Notes under the pieces: model-generated | What the model was told of the DNA's origin: nothing | Databases searched by the model: none | The model's input: only the letters and a program-made list of their open reading frames with translations | Program-made: the position numbers and the translations under genes | Source of the DNA: Dehalococcoidia bacterium UBA5627 | GTDB taxonomy: Bacteria; Chloroflexota; Dehalococcoidia; Dehalococcoidales; UBA5627 | Assembly: GCA_002421585.1 (NCBI GenBank) | Contig: DIKD01000011.1 | Span: 1-8,480, forward strand | Length of the DNA stretch: 8,480 nucleotides | Direction of reading: 5' to 3' | In this document: piece after piece, positions 1 through 6,312 of the stretch | Layout of the letters: every line of letters begins with the position of its first letter | Numbering within the stretch: position 1 is the first letter of the stretch

Positions 1-7
1 AAATAAT

Positions 8-289
8 TTATTTTTTCCCGGCTTTGTCTGCTTTTGATACATGACCCCTGAAGGTTCGCGTAGGAGCAAATTCTCCCAGCTTATGCCCAACCATGTTTTC
101 CGTCACAAAGATAGGCACGTGTCTTCTTCCGTCATGTACCCCTATGTTCAATCCCACCATCTCGGGTAGTATTGTGGACTCTCGAGCCCATGTTTTTATC
201 AGTACTTTTTGTTTTGAGGCATTTGCCGCTTCAACCTTCTTCATCAGTTTGGCATTAACTGCAGGCCCCTTTTTTATTGATCTAGACAT
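8..289 (-). CDS. rpsS: Small-subunit ribosomal protein S19
   Basis: S19 (uS19) sits in the head of the 30S subunit near the A-site finger and the S13 neighbourhood. The 93-residue product has the usual family length. It starts MSRSIKKGP, and the C-terminal half carries the family hallmark HDGRRHVPIFVTENMVGHKLGEFAPTRTF at about residues 52-80. The ATG is 5 nt after the rplB stop, and the last codons of rplB supply a GAGGT Shine-Dalgarno about 11 nt upstream, so the two genes are probably translationally coupled. Its place after rplB is standard for the S10 cluster. The TAA stop is 7 bases from the window edge, and rplV is expected just beyond. Identity is certain from conserved sequence. Confidence 0.98.
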   Translation of the reverse strand: MSRSIKKGPAVNAKLMKKVEAANASKQKVLIKTWARESTILPEMVGLNIGVHDGRRHVPIFVTENMVGHKLGEFAPTRTFRGHVSKADKAGKK

Positions 290-294
290 ATTAC

Positions 295-1122
295 TTATTT
301 ACCTCGACGTTTAACAATCATCTTATCAGAAGATTTTGCTTTCCTGGTTTTATAACCCAGAGCCGGCTTGCCCCAGGGCGTCTTGGGACCGGGCATACCG
401 ATCGGCGAGCGTCCTTCACCACCACCATGCGGATGGTCACGCGGAGTCATTGCCGACCCTCTTACAGTCGGGCGCCAGCCCATAAGGCGTTTTCTGCCGG
501 CCTTACCCAGCTTGATATTCTGATGGTCGATGTTTCCCACCTGACCGATAGTTGCCATACAATCACTGCTTACGCGGCGCATTTCACCGGAAGGCAAACG
601 CAATAACGTATAGTCGCCCTCTTTTGCCATCAGCTGCGCCGCTGCTCCGGCGCTGCGAACCATTTTGGCACCGCCGCCGGCAATCATTTCGATATTGTGA
701 ATCATAGTACCGCCCGGCATTAACCTGAGCGGCATAGCATTCCCCGGTTTGAATTCAGCTCCTTCACCGGTGTTGATAACATCATTAACCCCCAGTCCTA
801 CCGGAGATAAAATATAACGCTTCTCTCCATCCGCATAGAATATAAGCGCCAGATAAGCCGAACGGCCCGGATCATATTCGATAGCTGCTACTCTGCCCGG
901 AACACCGATTTTATTACGCTTGAAATCAACGATTCGGATGCGGCGCTTTGCACCGCCGCCGCGATGTCTGACGGTTAACTTTCCCTGGTTATTTCTGCCT
1001 CCGCTCTTCTTTACGGACATCAATAACGATTTCTCGGGCTTGCTCTTGGTTATTTCTTCAAAGCTAGCTCCGGTCATATTGCGTCTGCCCGGGGAAGTCG
1101 GATTATATGCTTTAAGTGCCAC
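295..1122 (-). CDS. rplB: Large-subunit ribosomal protein L2
   Basis: L2 (uL2) binds 23S rRNA domain IV close to the peptidyl-transferase centre and helps subunit joining. The 275-residue product is full length. It begins MALKAYNPTSPGRRN and has the RNA-binding OB/SH3-like core GKLTVRHRGGGAKRRIRIVDFKR at about 47-69. The strongly conserved loop DHPHGGGEGR lies at about 229-238 and contains the family histidine implicated in peptidyl-transferase activity. The tail is basic. The start codon is GTG, not ATG, with an AAGGAG Shine-Dalgarno about 11 nt upstream. It follows rplW after 15 nt and precedes rpsS by 5 nt. Nothing in the gene is unusual apart from the GTG start. Confidence 0.98.
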   Translation of the reverse strand: MALKAYNPTSPGRRNMTGASFEEITKSKPEKSLLMSVKKSGGRNNQGKLTVRHRGGGAKRRIRIVDFKRNKIGVPGRVAAIEYDPGRSAYLALIFYADGEKRYILSPVGLGVNDVINTGEGAEFKPGNAMPLRLMPGGTMIHNIEMIAGGGAKMVRSAGAAAQLMAKEGDYTLLRLPSGEMRRVSSDCMATIGQVGNIDHQNIKLGKAGRKRLMGWRPTVRGSAMTPRDHPHGGGEGRSPIGMPGPKTPWGKPALGYKTRKAKSSDKMIVKRRGK

Positions 1123-1137
1123 TTTTATATAATCTCC

Positions 1138-1422
1138 TTAAACACCTTCGAATAATTCTATCTTGTCACCTGGTTGAAGAGTAACAATAGCCTTTTTCCA
1201 ACCGGATACAGTTACCATACGGTTGCCCATTCTTCTCTTCCTTCCGGATATTCTTATAATGTTAACCGATAACACCTTAACCTTGAAAGCTGCTTCAACA
1301 GCCTGCTTAATCTGCGGCTTTGTTGCTTTATCGGCAACTTTAAAAACATACTTTCCCTCGGCCTGTAATATGGTACCTTTTTCTGTTATCGCCGGCTCGC
1401 GTAATACTTCGTATAAATGCAT
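1138..1422 (-). CDS. rplW: Large-subunit ribosomal protein L23
   Basis: L23 (uL23) lies at the polypeptide exit tunnel and is the docking site for trigger factor and the signal recognition particle. The preferred product is 94 residues beginning MHLYEVLREPAITEKGT, which matches the usual N-terminus and length of about 95. An upstream in-frame ATG at 1446 would add eight residues (MGQGGRLD) but would overlap the end of rplD. Those extra codons also contain the AAGGAGG Shine-Dalgarno (1433-1439), 10 nt before the ATG at 1422, so the shorter start is correct. The basic loop GRKRRMGNRMVTVSGWKKAIVTL in the second half is the rRNA-binding part. Only 2 nt separate it from the rplD stop, implying coupled translation. 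Confidence 0.96.
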   Translation of the reverse strand: MHLYEVLREPAITEKGTILQAEGKYVFKVADKATKPQIKQAVEAAFKVKVLSVNIIRISGRKRRMGNRMVTVSGWKKAIVTLQPGDKIELFEGV

Positions 1423-1424
1423 AT

Positions 1425-2057
1425 CTAGTCGCCCTCCTTGCCCCATAATTGCTCTACCTGGCGAACCGCCGCCTCGGTGAGCAGCAGTACTTTATGGGAA
1501 GTCATATCGACTACGTTCAAAAGATTAGCCGGTACCATTTTTACGTCGGGAATGTTACGCGCCGATTTTACTGCGTTTATTTTCATCTCACCTGTAGCAA
1601 CAAGCGCTGATTTGTTAATGTTTAAAGCAGCTAAAACATTAGCCATTTCTTTTGTTTTCGGCTCTGAAAAATCCAGGTCCTCCAGAACAATAAGCTCATT
1701 ATCTTTCAGTTTTGCCGAGAGAACACTCCTGATAGCCAGGCGGCGCATCTTCTTGGGCATTGCCTGATGATAACTCCTCGGTTTCGGACCAAAGATAGTG
1801 CCGCCACCGCGGCGTAAGGGAGATTTGGCAGTTCCGGCACGGGCATTACCGGTATGCTTCTGTTGATAAAGTTTACGATTGCTTCCGGTTACTTCTCCGC
1901 GCGTTTTGGTACATGCCGTCCCCTGTCTGGCATTCGCCAGTTGCCGAACAACAGCCTGATGCACTACCGCTCCATTAAAGGGCACGGTAAAGACATCATC
2001 ACTGACATCGATTTTTTTAACTACTTCGCCTGACATATTGTAAACTGGAATCTGCAT
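1425..2057 (-). CDS. rplD: Large-subunit ribosomal protein L4
   Basis: L4 (uL4) lines the exit tunnel with a long loop and binds 23S rRNA domain I. The 210-residue product has a globular N-terminal part beginning MQIPVYNMSGEVV. The extended basic tunnel loop (about residues 45-100) includes KHTGNARAGTAKSPLRRGGGTIFGPKPRSY, and the C-terminal globular part has the conserved LNVVDMTSHKVLLLTEAAV segment near 180-200. Spacing to rplC is 3 nt and to rplW 2 nt. In E. coli L4 represses its operon through the S10 leader. Here the 21 nt between fusA and rpsJ leave no room for such a leader, so any L4 feedback would have to act elsewhere. Identity is clear. Confidence 0.98.
   Translation of the reverse strand: MQIPVYNMSGEVVKKIDVSDDVFTVPFNGAVVHQAVVRQLANARQGTACTKTRGEVTGSNRKLYQQKHTGNARAGTAKSPLRRGGGTIFGPKPRSYHQAMPKKMRRLAIRSVLSAKLKDNELIVLEDLDFSEPKTKEMANVLAALNINKSALVATGEMKINAVKSARNIPDVKMVPANLLNVVDMTSHKVLLLTEAAVRQVEQLWGKEGD
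1433..1439 (-). promoter_or_regulatory. rplW Shine-Dalgarno inside the end of rplD
   Basis: The minus strand reads AAGGAGG here, 10 nt before the ATG at 1422. It lies inside the last codons of rplD and downstream of the alternative ATG at 1446. It therefore decides the rplW start in favour of 1422. Confidence 0.85.
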
Positions 2058-2060
2058 ATC

Positions 2061-2678
2061 TTATTTACCTGATTTCCCTATAAGTATTATTCCGTTATTT
2101 GCACCGGGAACAGCACCTTTTACCACAAGGATATTGCGTTCGGTATCAGCTCTGACAACTACCAGGTTACGAGCAGTAACCCTATCGTTGCCCATGCGTC
2201 CTGCCATTTTCATACCCTTTTTTACTCTTCCCGGAGTAGTACCCGAACCGATTGAGCCGGGCGCTCTCCATCTGTCTGATTGACCGTGTGTTTTGGGGCC
2301 GCCCGCGAAGCCATGTCTCTTTACTACGCCGGCAAAACCCTTGCCCTTGGATATCCCGACCACATCTACGGTATCTCCCGGCTGGAACATGCTGACGTCG
2401 ACCTTATCACCGACGTTGATACCTTCGATTTCATCCATTCTGAATTCCCGAAGGCAGCTGAACTCACCGATTCCTTTAAGATGTCCTTTTTCGGGAGATG
2501 TCAGTTTTTTAGCCTTTCCGTAACCGAGTTGAACAGCGTTATAGCCTTCCTTCTCGACAGTCTTTACCTGTACCACCGCACAAGGACTGGCATCGATAAC
2601 GGTAACCGCTTCAGCTACTCCATCTTCCCTGAATAGTTGGGTCATCCCCAATTTACGTCCGATAATTCCATCTATCAT
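2061..2678 (-). CDS. rplC: Large-subunit ribosomal protein L3
   Basis: L3 (uL3) is an early assembly protein whose long loop reaches toward the peptidyl-transferase centre. The 205-residue product starts MIDGIIGRKLGMTQLFREDG, as in most bacteria. It has the SKGKGFAGVVKRHGF motif at about 110-124 and the central-extension signature GSIGSGTTPGRVKKGMKMAGRMGN at about 141-164. In the E. coli protein a methylated glutamine (Q150, modified by PrmB) lies in this loop. The aligned position here is a threonine (about T147), so that modification site is absent. The Shine-Dalgarno is weak (AGAG-like, about 10 nt upstream), unlike most neighbours. It lies 12 nt after rpsJ and 3 nt before rplD. Confidence 0.98.
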   Translation of the reverse strand: MIDGIIGRKLGMTQLFREDGVAEAVTVIDASPCAVVQVKTVEKEGYNAVQLGYGKAKKLTSPEKGHLKGIGEFSCLREFRMDEIEGINVGDKVDVSMFQPGDTVDVVGISKGKGFAGVVKRHGFAGGPKTHGQSDRWRAPGSIGSGTTPGRVKKGMKMAGRMGNDRVTARNLVVVRADTERNILVVKGAVPGANNGIILIGKSGK

Positions 2679-2690
2679 AATTATTACTCT

Positions 2691-2999
2691 TTATAACTTA
2701 ATATCTATAGAAACACCTGACGGTAAATTTAAATTTGTCAGAGCATCTATTGTTTTTGAAGTGGTTTCGACTATATCAATCAGTCTTTTGTGCGTCCTCA
2801 TCTCAAAAGCTTCCTGCGAATCCTTGTCGATAAAAGGCGAGCGGATAACAGAGAACCTTCTGATTCTTGTGGGCAGCGGAACCGGACCAACCGTAACCGC
2901 TCCGGTCCTTTCCAGCGCGCCGACTATCTGCTGCGCAGCCTGGTCCAGAATTTTATGATCGAAACCCTTAAGCTTTATTCTTATTTTCTGTTTTGCCAT
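2691..2999 (-). CDS. rpsJ: Small-subunit ribosomal protein S10 / NusE
   Basis: S10 (uS10) is a 30S head protein that also works as NusE in transcription antitermination together with NusB. The 102-residue product is the standard length. It has the N-terminal strand KIRIKLKGFDHKILDQ, the long loop GPVPLPTRIRRFSVIRSPFIDKDSQEAFEMRTHKRLIDI (about 38-76) containing the conserved PLPT and EMRTHKRLIDI blocks, and the C-terminal strand GVSIDIKL. A GGAG Shine-Dalgarno lies 9 nt before the ATG. It normally opens a separate S10 operon. Here it starts only 21 nt after the fusA stop, with no room for its own promoter and leader, so it is probably read through from the rpsL promoter. Confidence 0.98.
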   Translation of the reverse strand: MAKQKIRIKLKGFDHKILDQAAQQIVGALERTGAVTVGPVPLPTRIRRFSVIRSPFIDKDSQEAFEMRTHKRLIDIVETTSKTIDALTNLNLPSGVSIDIKL

Positions 3000-3020
3000 T
3001 TATATTTGCTCCAGATCTAG

Positions 3021-5105
3021 CTAACTTTCCCCGGCGAGCTTAGATTTTAACTCGCTGGCCAATTGAGCCGGCATCTCTTCATACCGGTAGAATTCCATAG
3101 AATGAGTCGCTCTGCCCTGTGTCATTGACCTGAGGCTGGTGGTATAACCAAACACCTCTGCCAGAGGGACATGACAGCGAACAGTCATAGTGTCACCAAA
3201 AGTTTCTATATTCTCTACGTTACCCCTGCGGGAACTGATATCACCGATTATATCACCGAGGAATTGCCCCGGACTAACTACTTCTAATTTCATTACAGGT
3301 TCCAGAATAACCGGTTTGCCCTTTTTAACACCATCTTTAAAAGCCATCGAACCGGCCATTTTGAAAGCCATTTCGGAGGAATCTACCTCGTGGTAACTTC
3401 CGTCATACAGGTTTACCTTAATATCTATAACCGGATAACCGGCTACGCCGCCTGTTTCAATTGCTTCCCTGATACCCTGTTCGGCAGCCGTAATATAGGA
3501 CTTCGATAATACACCACCTTTAATGGTATCCGCAAACTGGAAACCTCCGCCACGTTCAAGAGGCTCCATCTCAATACGAACATGTCCGTATTGTCCGTGT
3601 CCGCCGGACTGCCTGATAAATTTACCTTCGGCTTTTACCGGACAGGTAATAGTTTCCTTATAGGATACTCTCGGCTGCCCGACCTGGGCTTCAACCTTAT
3701 ATTCGCTCAGTAACCGGCTTACAATAACCTCGAGATGAAGCTCTCCCATGCCTGAAATTACCGTCTGACCGGTTTCTTCATTAAAATTAACCTTAAAGGT
3801 AGGATCTTCTTCAGTCATCTTTTGTAGAGCTTCACCCAGTTTATCTCTGTCAGCCCTGGTTTTCGGCTCAATGGCTATCGAGATTACCGGTACCGGGAAC
3901 TTGATGGTTTCCAATAAAACCTGGTTTGACATATCGCATAACGTATCACCGGTAAAAGTATCCTTGAGACCCATCGCTGCTACAATTGAACCGGCATCGG
4001 TTTCTTCTATTTCCTCATGTCGATTGGCATGCATTATAAGTAAGCGACCAATTCGCTCCTTTTTGCCGCGCGTAGAATTATAAATCTGGGCTCCCGCTTT
4101 TACCTTGCCGGAATAAACTCTTAAGTACACCAGTCGCCCGACAAACGGGTCGGATACAACCTTAAAAGCCAGCGCAGAAAAGGGCGCTTCGTCTTCTACA
4201 GGACGAACAACCTCTTCTCCGCTTGAGGGTTTCTTCCCTACTACCGGAGGCATATCCATAGGTGAAGGCAGATAATTCATCACTGCATCCAACAGCGCAT
4301 GAACCCCTTTATTTTTAAGGGCGCTGCCGCACATTACAGGAATAGCCTTATTTGCCAGCGTCACTCTTCTGATAGCGGAACTGATATCGTTTGTAGAGAT
4401 TTCAGCCCCTTCTAAGTATAAATTCATTATCTCATCATCAAATTCAGACAGGTTCTCAATAAGCTCGTGCCTGTATTTTTCAAGCTGTTCTTTCTCATTT
4501 TCCGGAATATCAAACTCTTGGGGTTTATCATCGGACTTGCCGCTCATAAACCAGGCTTTCATCTCAATGACATCGATGATACCCTTGAAGTTCTCTTCCT
4601 TGCCCATCGGCATTTGTATTACAAGAGGCTTTGCTTTGAGACGTTCTTTTATCATCGAAACACATCGCTCAAAGTTAGCCCCGACTCTATCCATTTTATT
4701 AACAAAGCAGATTCTGGGGACCTGATATCTGTCTGCCTGCCTCCAAACAGTTTCGGATTGGGCTTCAACACCGGCAACACCGTCAAAAACCACAACGCCG
4801 CCATCAAGCACCCGGAGGCTACGCTCTACTTCGGCGGTAAAATCCACATGGCCGGGAGTATCGATAATGTTGATACGGATATCCTTCCAGTGGCAGGTCG
4901 TTGCAGCCGAAGTAATAGTTATACCCCTGGCACGCTCCTGCTCCATCCAATCCATTACGGCAGTGCCTTCATGGGTTTCGCCTATTTTGTAGGTTCTGCC
5001 TGTGAAAAACAGTATCCGCTCGGTAACCGTGGTCTTGCCGGCATCGATATGGGCTATAATTCCTATATTACGTATTTTCTCTAAAGGGAAACTTCTGGAA
5101 GACAT
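3021..5105 (-). CDS. fusA: Translation elongation factor G
   Basis: EF-G is the cytoplasmic GTPase that drives tRNA-mRNA translocation and, with RRF, ribosome recycling. The 694-residue product begins MSSRSFPLEKIRNIGIIAHIDAGKTT. The GTPase motifs are visible: G1 AHIDAGKTT (18-26), G2 RGITI (60-64), G3 DTPGH (82-86), G4 NKMD (136-139) and G5 CGSALK near residue 265. Domain II to V blocks follow, including TEEDPTFKV, GMGELHLEV and the domain IV segment SGGHGQYGHV. The frame is open for 58 more codons upstream, to an ATG at 5279 inside rpsG. That extension has no family resemblance, whereas the ATG at 5105 has an AAAAAGGA Shine-Dalgarno 9 nt upstream. No tuf gene follows. Confidence 0.98.
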   Translation of the reverse strand: MSSRSFPLEKIRNIGIIAHIDAGKTTVTERILFFTGRTYKIGETHEGTAVMDWMEQERARGITITSAATTCHWKDIRINIIDTPGHVDFTAEVERSLRVLDGGVVVFDGVAGVEAQSETVWRQADRYQVPRICFVNKMDRVGANFERCVSMIKERLKAKPLVIQMPMGKEENFKGIIDVIEMKAWFMSGKSDDKPQEFDIPENEKEQLEKYRHELIENLSEFDDEIMNLYLEGAEISTNDISSAIRRVTLANKAIPVMCGSALKNKGVHALLDAVMNYLPSPMDMPPVVGKKPSSGEEVVRPVEDEAPFSALAFKVVSDPFVGRLVYLRVYSGKVKAGAQIYNSTRGKKERIGRLLIMHANRHEEIEETDAGSIVAAMGLKDTFTGDTLCDMSNQVLLETIKFPVPVISIAIEPKTRADRDKLGEALQKMTEEDPTFKVNFNEETGQTVISGMGELHLEVIVSRLLSEYKVEAQVGQPRVSYKETITCPVKAEGKFIRQSGGHGQYGHVRIEMEPLERGGGFQFADTIKGGVLSKSYITAAEQGIREAIETGGVAGYPVIDIKVNLYDGSYHEVDSSEMAFKMAGSMAFKDGVKKGKPVILEPVMKLEVVSPGQFLGDIIGDISSRRGNVENIETFGDTMTVRCHVPLAEVFGYTTSLRSMTQGRATHSMEFYRYEEMPAQLASELKSKLAGES

Positions 5106-5114
5106 TTTCACGGT

Positions 5115-5122
5115 TCCTTTTT
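5115..5122 (-). promoter_or_regulatory. fusA Shine-Dalgarno
   Basis: The minus strand reads AAAAAGGA, 9 nt before the ATG at 5105. Together with the conserved EF-G N-terminus it fixes the start and rules out the long in-frame extension into rpsG. The surrounding 79-nt gap (5106-5184) is the longest inside the operon. It is A-rich on the coding strand, and I saw no convincing terminator or promoter in it. Confidence 0.75.
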
Positions 5123-5184
5123 CTGATTGCGCTGTTTTTTGATTTACTATTTCATTATTTACTATGGTTGTAATCCCCAAATCA

Positions 5185-5655
5185 TCACCATCTATAGTGA
5201 GCAAAAGCCCTGTTGGCTTCCGCCATCTTATGCGTATCTTCTCTTTTCTTAACGGCAGCTCCCTGCCCCTTTGAGGCATCGATAAGCTCGGCCGCCAGTT
5301 TTTCTGCCATCGATTTACCGGACCTTGCCCTGGCTGATTTTAATATCCACCTGATAGCAAGCGCCGTATTACGACCCGGCCTGACTTCTACGGGCACCTG
5401 ATAAGTAGCACCGCCCACGCGACGGGCTTTTACCTCCAATAACGGAGTGGTATTACGTAAAGCTAATTCCAATACCGCTACCGGTTCCTTTCCTTCTCTT
5501 TCGCCGATAATATCCAGCGCATCATAAACAACACGCTGCGCGGTGGTCTTTTTACCACCTATCATCACTTTATTTACCAACCTGCTGATCATCAAGTTAT
5601 TGAACTTGGAATCAGGCTGAACTTCATTTCTTTTAACAACTGCCCGCCTTGGCAT
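5185..5655 (-). CDS. rpsG: Small-subunit ribosomal protein S7
   Basis: S7 (uS7) is the primary binder of the 16S rRNA 3' major domain and nucleates assembly of the 30S head, next to the E site. The 156-residue product is full length. It starts MPRRAVVKR, with conserved blocks KFNNLMISRLVNKVMIGGKKTTAQRVVYDAL (about 17-47), ELALRNTTPLLEVKARRVGGATYQVPVEV (63-91) and the C-terminal REDTHKMAEANRAFAHYRW. A strong AGGAGG Shine-Dalgarno lies just before the ATG, inside the 12-nt gap after the rpsL stop. In E. coli S7 represses its operon by binding the rpsL-rpsG junction. The gap here is only 12 nt, so an E. coli-like intercistronic structure is unlikely. Confidence 0.98.
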   Translation of the reverse strand: MPRRAVVKRNEVQPDSKFNNLMISRLVNKVMIGGKKTTAQRVVYDALDIIGEREGKEPVAVLELALRNTTPLLEVKARRVGGATYQVPVEVRPGRNTALAIRWILKSARARSGKSMAEKLAAELIDASKGQGAAVKKREDTHKMAEANRAFAHYRW

Positions 5656-5667
5656 GCTTCCTCCTAA

Positions 5668-6096
5668 CTAGGCTCCCTTAGCTTTCTTATCCCGTTTACT
5701 TCCGTATTTGCTGCGACCCTGCTTGCGGTTAGATACGCCACTGGTATCCAGCGTACCCCTTACAATATGATAGCGGACACCGGGTAAATCCGGAACACGT
5801 CCGCCACGTATAAGCACAACAGAATGCTCCTGCAGTTCATGGCCTTCGCCGGGAATATACGCTGTGACTTCCATATGATTGGAAAGCCTTACTCTGGCAA
5901 TTTTACGTAAAGCAGAATTAGGTTTCTTGGGGGTAGTGGTTTTTACCTGCACGCAAACACCACGCTTCTGAGGCGACCCTTCCCCTTTCACCATCCTGTT
6001 TTTTAATGAATTATAGGTATATCTAAGAGCAGGTGTCCTGGTCTTCTTAGTACCCTTTACGCGTCCTTTTCTTACTAATTGATTTACTGTGGGCAA
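5668..6096 (-). CDS. rpsL: Small-subunit ribosomal protein S12, TTG start
   Basis: S12 (uS12) sits at the decoding centre and controls accuracy and streptomycin sensitivity. The start is best placed at TTG 6096, giving 142 residues beginning MPTVNQLVRKGR, the near-universal S12 N-terminus, with AAGGGGG 5 nt upstream. A further TTG at 6114 would add six residues (MAKGDK) but has no Shine-Dalgarno and would place the real one inside the gene. The TPKKPNSALRK loop keeps the lysine equivalent to E. coli K43 (here K57). The loop RGGRVPDLPGV has proline 102 where E. coli has K88. The adjacent aspartate (D103), the RimO methylthiolation site in E. coli, is kept. Between PAL and RGVC (residues 25-44) there are about 14 more residues than in E. 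coli, as in Firmicutes S12. Confidence 0.96.
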   Translation of the reverse strand: MPTVNQLVRKGRVKGTKKTRTPALRYTYNSLKNRMVKGEGSPQKRGVCVQVKTTTPKKPNSALRKIARVRLSNHMEVTAYIPGEGHELQEHSVVLIRGGRVPDLPGVRYHIVRGTLDTSGVSNRKQGRSKYGSKRDKKAKGA

Positions 6097-6101
6097 CTTA
6101 T

Positions 6102-6108
6102 CCCCCTT
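6102..6108 (-). promoter_or_regulatory. rpsL Shine-Dalgarno
   Basis: The minus strand reads AAGGGGG, 5 nt before the TTG at 6096. The site lies downstream of the alternative TTG at 6114, so it supports the shorter protein that begins MPTVNQL. Confidence 0.8.
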
Positions 6109-6125
6109 AGCCAAACAATTTCAAA

Positions 6126-6146
6126 GGATGAGCTTTTGGCTCATCC
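6126..6146 (-). promoter_or_regulatory. Hairpin in the rpsL 5' leader
   Basis: The arms GGATGAGC (6126-6133) and GCTCATCC (6139-6146) form a perfect 8-bp stem with a 5-nt loop. On the minus (rpsL) strand the stem ends 17 nt before the Shine-Dalgarno and is followed by the T-rich but interrupted stretch TTTGAAATTGTTT. It could be a weak attenuator or a binding site for a ribosomal protein that controls the operon. On the plus strand no T-run follows, so it is not a plus-strand terminator. The hairpin is certain; its role is inferred. Confidence 0.6.
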
Positions 6147-6192
6147 CTTACTCGCCAATCGAATCGGCCAGAAATATATCCAGCCAATTACA

Positions 6193-6219
6193 AATGCTGA
6201 GGTGGCTAGCAACAGCATT
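6193..6219. repeat. Inverted repeat at the expected rpsL transcription start
   Basis: AATGCTG (6193-6199) and CAGCATT (6213-6219) are perfect 7-base inverted repeats around a 13-base centre that contains the palindrome GCTAGC (6205-6210). If transcription of rpsL starts near 6213-6217, the repeat lies across the start. It could be a DNA operator or a 5'-end stem in the leader RNA. Function is unknown. Confidence 0.4.
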
Positions 6220-6221
6220 CT

Positions 6222-6251
6222 AGTCTAACACAGCGATTAACACTGTGTCAA
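6222..6251 (-). promoter_or_regulatory. Predicted sigma-70-type promoter for the rpsL operon
   Basis: On the minus strand a perfect -35 TTGACA (6251-6246) is followed after 18 nt by -10 TAGACT (6227-6222), with a TG one base upstream of the -10 (extended -10). Transcription would start near 6213-6217, giving a leader of about 120 nt before rpsL. A TAGAAT at 6222-6217 is a better -10 match but sits 23 nt from the -35, so it is the second choice. No other promoter is obvious within the minus-strand operon. Confidence 0.6.
6228..6248. repeat. Inverted repeat filling the rpsL promoter spacer
   Basis: ACACAG (6228-6233) and CTGTGT (6243-6248) are perfect inverted repeats around a 9-base centre. 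They lie between the predicted -10 and -35 hexamers, and the second arm overlaps the -35. TAACACAG and TAACACTG (6226-6233, 6238-6245) also make an imperfect direct repeat 12 bases apart. The position suits a regulator operator, but chance is possible for arms this short. Confidence 0.4.
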
Positions 6252-6312
6252 TAACCCCAAGCTCGTAAATATTTAAATAATCAAGACATATAATAACAGA
6301 AAACTCCCCTTC

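Noticed and set aside
1423..1446. Upstream ATG for rplW
   Set aside because: It would place the AAGGAGG ribosome site inside the coding region, and the residues MGQGGRLD are not part of L23.
2280..2636. 118-codon plus-strand open frame opposite rplC
   Set aside because: It is antisense to a certain gene and has no independent support.
4467..5084. 205-codon open frame on the plus strand opposite fusA
   Set aside because: It lies wholly antisense to the conserved EF-G GTPase domain, has no ribosome site, and shows no recognisable domain. Codon bias of the real gene explains the open frame.
5106..5184. Promoter or regulatory element in the rpsG-fusA gap
   Set aside because: The gap is A-rich on the coding strand, but I found no paired -35/-10 or strong hairpin.
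5106..5279. In-frame 58-codon N-terminal extension of EF-G overlapping rpsG
   Set aside because: It has no resemblance to EF-G, overlaps the end of rpsG, and the ATG at 5105 has a good Shine-Dalgarno and the standard N-terminus.
6126..6150. Plus-strand intrinsic terminator
   Set aside because: The hairpin is good, but the plus strand continues CTTACTCG with no T-run, and no plus-strand gene lies upstream to terminate.
6289..6294. Perfect TATAAT on the plus strand upstream of the chosen aroF promoter
   Set aside because: At the right spacing the -35 region reads TAAATA, a poor match. The TTGACA/TATATT pair at 6313-6341 is far better.
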